NCBI GenBank assembly: GCA_964393545.1
Contig: CAYMUB010000015.1
Span: 1-10,014 of the forward strand
Origin: CAYMUB01 sp964393545
GTDB taxonomy: Bacteria; Patescibacteriota; Microgenomatia; Daviesbacterales; UBA10151
Direction of reading: 5' to 3'
DNA: 10,014 bases
The stretch's first letter is position 1; each line of letters opens with the position of its first letter. Shown in pieces: positions 6,918 through 10,014 of this stretch. The position numbers were made by a program, and so were the translations under genes. The notes under the pieces are model-generated. The model searched no databases. It had not been told where the DNA came from and saw nothing but the letters and a program-made list of their open reading frames with translations.

Positions 6918-7562
6918 TTAGAAAATTAGTCTTTTTATTATTTCTTGAGCAATATTATCAGGATTGCTGATTATTTGTGACTCTTCAAGTTGTATAAGTT
7001 TATATCCATGTTTTTTTAGTTCGACTGGATTGAGTTTAACACTTGAGATAAGCTGGATAATAAGTTTAAATCTTCGACTCATAGGTCTCCAGATTAACAT
7101 GTCTACCTTTACAGGCTTTTCCTCTATTAAAATATCACTTAAAAAGATATTTAAATTAACATGGTAGGAGCTTTTTAAGTTGAGCGCCTTGTAAAATAAA
7201 AAGTAAATATTTGAAGATATTCTGGCGTATTTATCTTTTATCAGTTTCTTCTTGTCTTTTTTAGTGCCAGCTTTTTGAAACTGATAATATGCATCAAACA
7301 ATTCATAGGTAGTTGTATAGTGTGGGGCAAAGTATAGTAAGCCCATTTTTACCTTCAAACTTTCTTGGTGTAAGGCGCTTAAAAAAAGTACCTTTTCTTT
7401 TGAAGAAACTTGAGTAAATATCTGCTTAATATTCCCTCTCAAAATATATCCCCAGAGTTCTTGAGTAATCCTTACTCTTTCATCCTTTTGTTTATTTTTA
7501 TTTAGGATCAAACGCACTGATCGAGCCAAGCTTTTTTTGTTTAGTAAACCCTCATAAAGCAT
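6918..7562 (-). CDS. Protein of unknown function inside the DGR, between VR and TR
   Basis: I do not recognise this 214-aa protein. It is basic and mostly helical in its first 135 residues, with a lysine cluster GTKKDKKKLIKDK (99-111). The C-terminal part (150-214) reads VKVDMLIWRP, KLIIQLIS, ELKKHGYKLIQLEE and a final helix. That order (Asp-containing strand, second strand, then LKKxGYKxI) recalls PD-(D/E)xK-type nuclease or RAP-like tails. However, the glutamate expected in the second strand would be Gln (Q170), so an active nuclease is doubtful. The minus-strand orientation opposes the target gene, TR and RT. A TTGACA-17-TATACT promoter sits directly before the ATG. The location suggests a DGR accessory or regulator, or an unrelated passenger; sequence alone does not decide. 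Confidence 0.75.
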   Translation of the reverse strand: MLYEGLLNKKSLARSVRLILNKNKQKDERVRITQELWGYILRGNIKQIFTQVSSKEKVLFLSALHQESLKVKMGLLYFAPHYTTTYELFDAYYQFQKAGTKKDKKKLIKDKYARISSNIYFLFYKALNLKSSYHVNLNIFLSDILIEEKPVKVDMLIWRPMSRRFKLIIQLISSVKLNPVELKKHGYKLIQLEESQIISNPDNIAQEIIKRLIF

Positions 7563-7568
7563 GCTTGC

Positions 7569-7597
7569 AGTATAATGATCAATTTATATGATGTCAA
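7569..7597 (-). promoter_or_regulatory. Near-consensus promoter of the 214-aa gene, apparently leaderless
   Basis: On the minus strand, TTGACA (7597-7592, perfect) and TATACT (7574-7569, five of six) are separated by exactly 17 bp. Only 6 bp separate the -10 from the ATG at 7562, so transcription should begin at or within a base of the start codon. No Shine-Dalgarno is present. It is the best-matching promoter in the window by -35 score. Confidence 0.7.
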
Positions 7598-7613
7598 TAA
7601 ATAGCATATAGCC

Positions 7614-7642
7614 TTGATATTTGTTTAATATGCATCTATAAT
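7614..7642 (+). promoter_or_regulatory. Near-consensus promoter for the TR RNA
   Basis: TTGATA (7614-7619, five of six) and TATAAT (7637-7642, perfect) are separated by 17 bp. Transcription would start near 7649, about 215 bp before TR, on the same strand as TR and RT. It is well placed to make the template RNA and possibly a longer TR-RT transcript. Confidence 0.65.
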
Positions 7643-7648
7643 CATAAA

Positions 7649-8347
7649 GATTTTGGTTTAAGAAGATACGGGTACTACTTGTGTCTTAACAAAATTGCTC
7701 TTTTAAAGTTGACCAGATTTTTGATGGTTAATACTGTCAAAAGAGTGTAACTAGAAAGAGACTACTTGTTTGCTCTTGAAGGCTTTTAAGCCAAGTTAAA
7801 TACAAGAAAGAATTGTTATTCAATGATTTCTGGTGGTAAGAAAAGAGAGTAAGCAATTATATGCGCGACTCCGGTGATTCTAATCGGTTGATCGTCGGCA
7901 ACTCTGACAACGGAGGTGCTGCCAACGCTAATTGGAATCATCCTGACAATCAGAATGACAACTTGGGGTTCCGTGTTGCGGTAGTGTCTTTTTACTTTAA
8001 GTGGATGTGCTTTTTATCCATCCGCCTAGCATTTTACCTATTTCTTGAAGATTGGATTCAAGTGATAGGTATTTTTTACTGTCCAGGATTTTTAAATCTT
8101 TATATAGTCTTACAAAGACTTTCATTTGATCTAGTTTTATACTGGCTTTTTGTAGTATAGGAAGTTTATCTGTTTTGGAAGTCTGGCTAGCTTGAATAAT
8201 TGCTTCTAACAAATCCAACAAAGCATTTTCCCCACGCTGCCCTAGTGTATATCTGTCTTTTTTCGGAAAGTGAACCAGATATAGGTAAAAAACTTTATAG
8301 GTCTCGTATGTTTTTTGGAAAATAGGAATGTCTGCTGCCAATTGATT
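7649..8347 (+). ncRNA. Inferred DGR template RNA (leader, TR, spacer)
   Basis: DGRs need an RNA that carries TR plus flanking sequence. The promoter at 7614-7642 would make one that starts near 7649, passes through TR (7864-7985) and enters the TR-RT spacer. In this locus the spacer is antisense to avd. No terminator is seen before the RT start at 8348, so the RNA could continue as RT mRNA. Both ends are inferred; only TR itself is certain. Confidence 0.4.
7864..7985 (+). repeat. DGR template repeat (TR)
   Basis: This is the non-coding template for VR 6711-6832, with 28 adenines in 122 bp. Read in the VR frame it has nine AAC/AAT codons, and every one of them differs in VR. AAY codons become NNY, which reaches 15 amino acids and no stop. 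No other codon in TR can become a stop by changing its adenines. TR is GC-richer than the surrounding DNA apart from these adenine sites. It starts three bases after an ATG, but that seems to be chance. Confidence 0.98.
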
Positions 8348-8362
8348 ATGAAAATCTACCAT
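7997..8362 (-). CDS. avd: Avd, DGR accessory variability determinant
   Basis: This 121-aa basic protein reads like the Avd/four-helix-bundle family throughout: DIPIFQKTYETYKVFY (about 10-25), FPKKDRYTLGQRGENALLDL (32-51), KLPILQKASIKLDQMKVFVR, LKILDSKKYL and the family ending EIGKMLGGWIKS. In the Bordetella phage DGR, Avd is a pentameric barrel that binds the RT and the template RNA and is needed for cDNA synthesis. Length is typical. The unusual point is orientation: it lies on the strand opposite TR and RT, its stop 11 bp beyond TR and its ATG 15 bp inside the RT gene. It is therefore antisense to the presumed TR-RT transcript. An extended -10 precedes it. Start ATG 8362 is the only reasonable one. 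Confidence 0.9.
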   Translation of the reverse strand: MVDFHNQLAADIPIFQKTYETYKVFYLYLVHFPKKDRYTLGQRGENALLDLLEAIIQASQTSKTDKLPILQKASIKLDQMKVFVRLYKDLKILDSKKYLSLESNLQEIGKMLGGWIKSTST

Positions 8363-9403
8363 AGTATTTATTCCAGGATTATATCACTTGAATACCTTTT
8401 TGAGGTGTGGAACAAATTCCTTATTGGTAAAAGGAAGCGAGCAGATGTGCTTTTGTTTGAGCGTTTTTTAGAAGACAATCTCTTTTCTCTTTATTCGAAT
8501 CTGCAAGATAAAACATATCAGCATGGAGAATATCAATCATTTTATGTTCGAGACCCAAAGCTTCGACACATTCACAAGGCCTTAGTAAAAGATCGGGTTA
8601 TTCATCATTTAGTCAGTTCTATTTTAGAAAAAATCTTTGAGAAAACCTTTTATGCTCATTCTTATTCTTGTCGTACAAATAAGGGTACGCACAAAGCAGT
8701 TCAGAGTTTTATCCAATTTGCCAGGAAAGCCAGCCATAATAATACTTCACCCCTTTTTGTTTTGAAATGTGACATTAAAAAGTTTTTCGCTAGTGTTGAT
8801 CAACAGATCTTAATAAATCTATTAAAAACAAGGATCAAAGATTCAGACTTTATGTGGTTACTGAAAGAGATCATTGAAAGTTTTAATTCTGAACATTCTT
8901 TGGGGCCTTTATTTCCGGCAAAAGGGATGCCAATTGGCAATCTGACTTCTCAATTATTTGCCAATATCTACCTTGATCCGTTTGATCAATTTATTAAACA
9001 CCAATTGAAGATAAAATATTACATCCGGTATGCAGATGACTTTGTAATTTTATCCAATGACAAGCATTATCTGGAAAATATCCTGCTTCAGATTGAACAG
9101 TTCCTAGGTCAAACTCTAAAACTATCAATTCATCCAAATAAAATTACTATTAGAAGTTATTATTTAGGAATAGACTTCTTAGGATATATTGTTTTTCCTT
9201 ATTTTGTTTTGCCAAGAACAAAAACCAAACGCAGAATCTTCAGGAAAATTTATCAGAAGGTTCAATTAGTGAAAAGCAAAAAGATGTCTATTGAAGCTTT
9301 CCAGCAGACAATTGACTCATATCTTGGATATCTGTCCCATGCTCACTCATTCAAATTGTCTCAACAATTGAAAAACCAAGTCTGGTTTTGGTTATCAGAT
9401 TAA
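8348..9403 (+). CDS. DGR reverse transcriptase
   Basis: This 351-aa RT copies the TR RNA with errors at adenines. Motifs in order: N-terminal MKIYHSIYSRIISLEYL, usual for DGR RTs; motif 1-2 region KALVKDRVIHHLV (77-89) and YSCRTNKGTHKA (106-117); motif 3 LKCDIKKFF (139-147, catalytic D142); motif 4 GMPIGNLTSQ (193-202), the DGR-type form of this motif; motif 5 YADD (228-231, catalytic); and LGIDFLGY (273-280). There is no maturase X domain, HNH domain or retron msr/msd neighbour, and TR/VR are adjacent, so this is a DGR RT and not a group II intron or retron RT. ATG 8348 was chosen over an in-frame TTG at 8315 because family members start near this point. No good Shine-Dalgarno or own promoter is visible, so it may depend on the TR promoter. 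The stop overlaps the XRE gene by 4 bp. Confidence 0.95.
   Translation: MKIYHSIYSRIISLEYLFEVWNKFLIGKRKRADVLLFERFLEDNLFSLYSNLQDKTYQHGEYQSFYVRDPKLRHIHKALVKDRVIHHLVSSILEKIFEKTFYAHSYSCRTNKGTHKAVQSFIQFARKASHNNTSPLFVLKCDIKKFFASVDQQILINLLKTRIKDSDFMWLLKEIIESFNSEHSLGPLFPAKGMPIGNLTSQLFANIYLDPFDQFIKHQLKIKYYIRYADDFVILSNDKHYLENILLQIEQFLGQTLKLSIHPNKITIRSYYLGIDFLGYIVFPYFVLPRTKTKRRIFRKIYQKVQLVKSKKMSIEAFQQTIDSYLGYLSHAHSFKLSQQLKNQVWFWLSD
8378..8386 (-). promoter_or_regulatory. Extended -10 promoter of avd inside the RT gene
   Basis: On the minus strand TGATATAAT (8386-8378) is a perfect extended -10, 15 bp before the avd ATG. The -35 region is poor. The leader would be about 8 nt with no Shine-Dalgarno. The site lies within the first codons of the RT gene, so avd and RT transcription would collide. 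Confidence 0.5.
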
Positions 9404-9615
9404 AAATCAAAAAGGTCTTTTGGGAATACTTTCAAAGCTTTTGCAATCTTGCCAACATTATCTATTGAAATGTTTTGCTCGCCTCGCTCTACAGCTCCTA
9501 TATATGTACGATGGATATCCGCTTTTTTACCCAATTCTTCTTGCGAGAGTTTTGAATCTTTCCGTAATTTTTTAAGCTTTTTCCCAAACTTGATTCTTAT
9601 ATTAGTTCGATCCAT
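9400..9615 (-). CDS. XRE-family (Cro/CI-type HTH) transcriptional regulator
   Basis: This 71-aa protein is essentially one helix-turn-helix domain: FGKKLKKLRKDSKLSQEELG (10-29), recognition helix region DIHRTYIGAVERGEQNIS (33-50), then LKVFPKDLFDF. The length and the ERGEQNISIDN stretch are like the small XRE regulators of phages, plasmids and restriction-modification controller proteins. It converges on the RT gene, the two stop codons overlapping at 9400-9403, so it may control the DGR, the DUF2958 gene to its right, or itself. A weak TGATATGAT extended -10 (9656-9648) and an ATTAAC/GTTAAT inverted repeat lie just upstream, compatible with autoregulation. No Shine-Dalgarno is seen before ATG 9615. 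Confidence 0.88.
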   Translation of the reverse strand: MDRTNIRIKFGKKLKKLRKDSKLSQEELGKKADIHRTYIGAVERGEQNISIDNVGKIAKALKVFPKDLFDF

Positions 9616-9623
9616 AGGCAGTG

Positions 9624-9644
9624 ATTAACAATAAAAAGGTTAAT
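9624..9644. promoter_or_regulatory. Possible operator of the XRE regulator
   Basis: ATTAAC (9624-9629) and GTTAAT (9639-9644) form an inverted repeat with a 9-bp spacer, between the XRE ATG (9615) and its -10 (9648-9653). TTAATC at 9645-9650 extends the pattern across the -10. XRE regulators often bind such palindromes over their own promoters; binding here is inferred. Confidence 0.3.
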
Positions 9645-9787
9645 TTAATCATATCAGTAAGTTCTATACTAATGAAGCACGAGTTCGGTATGAAGTATTA
9701 ATTTCCTTCGAAAATTCGTAGATCTAAAGATCTCTTTATTCTACTTTTTGTAAATTTGAATTCTTTGTTTTAGGGTTGCACCCCTCA

Positions 9788-9835
9788 TTTTGCAAGGGTC
9801 AAGATGAACGAAGTCGTTGCTTCGCCCTTGCAAAA
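9788..9835. other. Large bulged hairpin upstream of the DUF2958 gene
   Basis: TTTTGCAAGGG (9788-9798) pairs perfectly with CCCTTGCAAAA (9825-9835), an 11-bp stem. Inside, CGAAG (9809-9813) pairs with CTTCG (9820-9824) around a 6-nt loop. On the 3' side the two stems are contiguous, and on the 5' side a 10-nt bulge (9799-9808) separates them. No T-tract follows on either strand, so a simple terminator is unlikely. Possible roles are a structured mRNA leader, a protein-binding site or a folded single-strand DNA site. Confidence 0.6.
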
Positions 9836-9913
9836 CTCACCCCGCATAGCTTTCAGCATGTATTGGTAGCAGGCAGGCTGCTTCCAGAAAAATATTTTCT
9901 AGGAAAGCAAAGG

Positions 9914-9923
9914 AAGGAGGTGA
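9914..9923 (+). promoter_or_regulatory. Very strong ribosome binding site of the DUF2958 gene
   Basis: AAGGAGGTGA is a full complement to the usual 16S rRNA 3' end, six bases before ATG 9930 and nine before ATG 9933. It stands out in a window where most genes on the right side have no Shine-Dalgarno. Confidence 0.85.
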
Positions 9924-9929
9924 AATAAC

Positions 9930-10014
9930 ATGATGCTACTAACAAAGGAGTTACAAACAAAACTACCACCTTTATATTCTTGTGAAGATAAAAAAGATCC
10001 AATGGTTATAGTTA
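9930..10014 (+). CDS. DUF2958-family protein, 5' end only
   Basis: Only 28 codons are inside the window. They read MMLLTKELQTKLPPLYSCED, then KKDPMVIV. The order LLTKEL, KLPPLYS, ED and DP-V-V matches the start of DUF2958 proteins, small proteins often found on plasmids and integrated elements and of unknown biochemical role. The start is set by the strong AAGGAGGTGA; ATG 9933 is an alternative. Together with the XRE gene it suggests that the region right of the DGR belongs to a mobile or formerly mobile element. The call rests on a short N-terminal stretch. Confidence 0.6.
   Translation, partial: MMLLTKELQTKLPPLYSCEDKKDPMVIV

Larger units (their letters stand above)
7563..7863. other. Gene-free leader between the 214-aa gene and TR
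   Basis: This 301-bp AT-rich stretch has no open frame longer than a few codons. It holds two back-to-back promoters whose -35 boxes are 16 bp apart (7598-7613), one for each direction. The rest (about 7650-7863) would be the 5' leader of the TR RNA. A second weak plus-strand candidate, TTGACC (7709-7714) with TACTGT (7732-7737), lies further down. No tRNA, repeat array or clear stem-loop is seen. Confidence 0.6.
9616..9929. other. Divergent regulatory gap between the XRE and DUF2958 genes
   Basis: This 314-bp gap has no gene. From left to right it holds an inverted repeat, ATTAAC (9624-9629) and GTTAAT (9639-9644); the XRE extended -10 (9648-9656); adjacent AGATCT palindromes near 9720-9733; a long hairpin (9788-9835); and the strong ribosome binding site of the DUF2958 gene. 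I see no convincing plus-strand promoter for that gene. Confidence 0.55.

Noticed and set aside
7861..8160. Plus-strand open frame beginning with ATG at TR
   Set aside because: It is TR read in the VR frame and then the antisense of avd. It has no Shine-Dalgarno, and the avd match on the other strand is clear.
8315..8347. Upstream TTG start for the RT gene
   Set aside because: The extra residues (MENRNVCCQLI) do not resemble DGR RT starts, while ATG 8348 gives MKIYHSIY, which does. TTG would also deepen the overlap with avd.
8348..9403. Group II intron or retron reverse transcriptase
   Set aside because: There is no maturase or endonuclease domain and no intron or msr/msd structure. TR, VR and Avd are all present nearby.
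9719..9734. Adjacent AGATCT palindromes as a hairpin or att site
   Set aside because: The loop would be only two bases, and each half is self-palindromic. No duplicated copy was seen elsewhere in the window.
1..10014. CRISPR array, tRNA, rRNA or insertion sequence
   Set aside because: No regularly spaced repeats, cloverleaf, conserved rRNA stretch or transposase with terminal inverted repeats was found by eye on either strand.

Overview
The window carries a complete diversity-generating retroelement (DGR) next to a MoxR/vWA gene cluster and the start of a type IV secretion-like operon. The DNA is AT-rich, with short intergenic gaps and ordinary TAA/TGA stops, so UGA is not reassigned. A candidate-phyla-radiation (Patescibacteria, perhaps Microgenomates-like) bacterium is my best guess. 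It rests on the two-domain VirB2/VirB6-like protein, the PrgI neighbour, the DGR target style and the gene content; no rRNA or tRNA is present to confirm it.

Left part (1-2075, minus strand): a promoter with a strong Shine-Dalgarno drives a VirB2/TrbC-like pilin. It is followed by a polytopic VirB6/TrbL-like protein whose N-terminus repeats the pilin domain, then a PrgI (VirB3-like) gene that overlaps by ATGA and runs off the window edge. A VirB4-type ATPase would be expected beyond the edge.

Middle (2246-6845, plus strand): three tightly spaced genes. They encode a 720-aa vWA protein with an HEASH zinc-peptidase-like motif, a 137-aa protein of unknown function, and a 656-aa protein joining a MoxR/AAA_5-type ATPase to a C-terminal formylglycine-generating-enzyme/C-type-lectin-like (FGE/CLec) domain. 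The last 122 bp of shared sequence in that domain are the DGR variable repeat (VR, 6711-6832). The layout resembles the vWA-MoxR ternary conflict or signalling systems described by comparative genomics, here with a sensor-like tail under targeted hypermutation.

Right part (6918-9403): the rest of the DGR. The template repeat (TR, 7864-7985, plus strand) differs from VR at 17 positions, and all 17 are adenines in TR. A near-consensus plus-strand promoter (7614-7642) lies about 220 bp before TR. The reverse transcriptase (8348-9403) has YADD and the DGR-type IGNLTSQ motif. The accessory protein Avd is encoded on the opposite strand (7997-8362), fills the TR-RT spacer almost exactly and overlaps the RT gene head to head. 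A 214-aa gene of unknown function sits between VR and TR on the minus strand, with its own consensus-like promoter placed for leaderless transcription.

Far right: an XRE-family regulator converges on the RT gene. Beyond it is a structured 314-bp gap with a large hairpin, then the start of a DUF2958-family gene behind a very strong ribosome binding site.

Working model (inference): vWA protein and MoxR ATPase act together on some target. The variable CLec tail of the ATPase supplies changeable ligand recognition, and RT, Avd and the TR RNA rewrite that tail by adenine-specific mutagenic homing.
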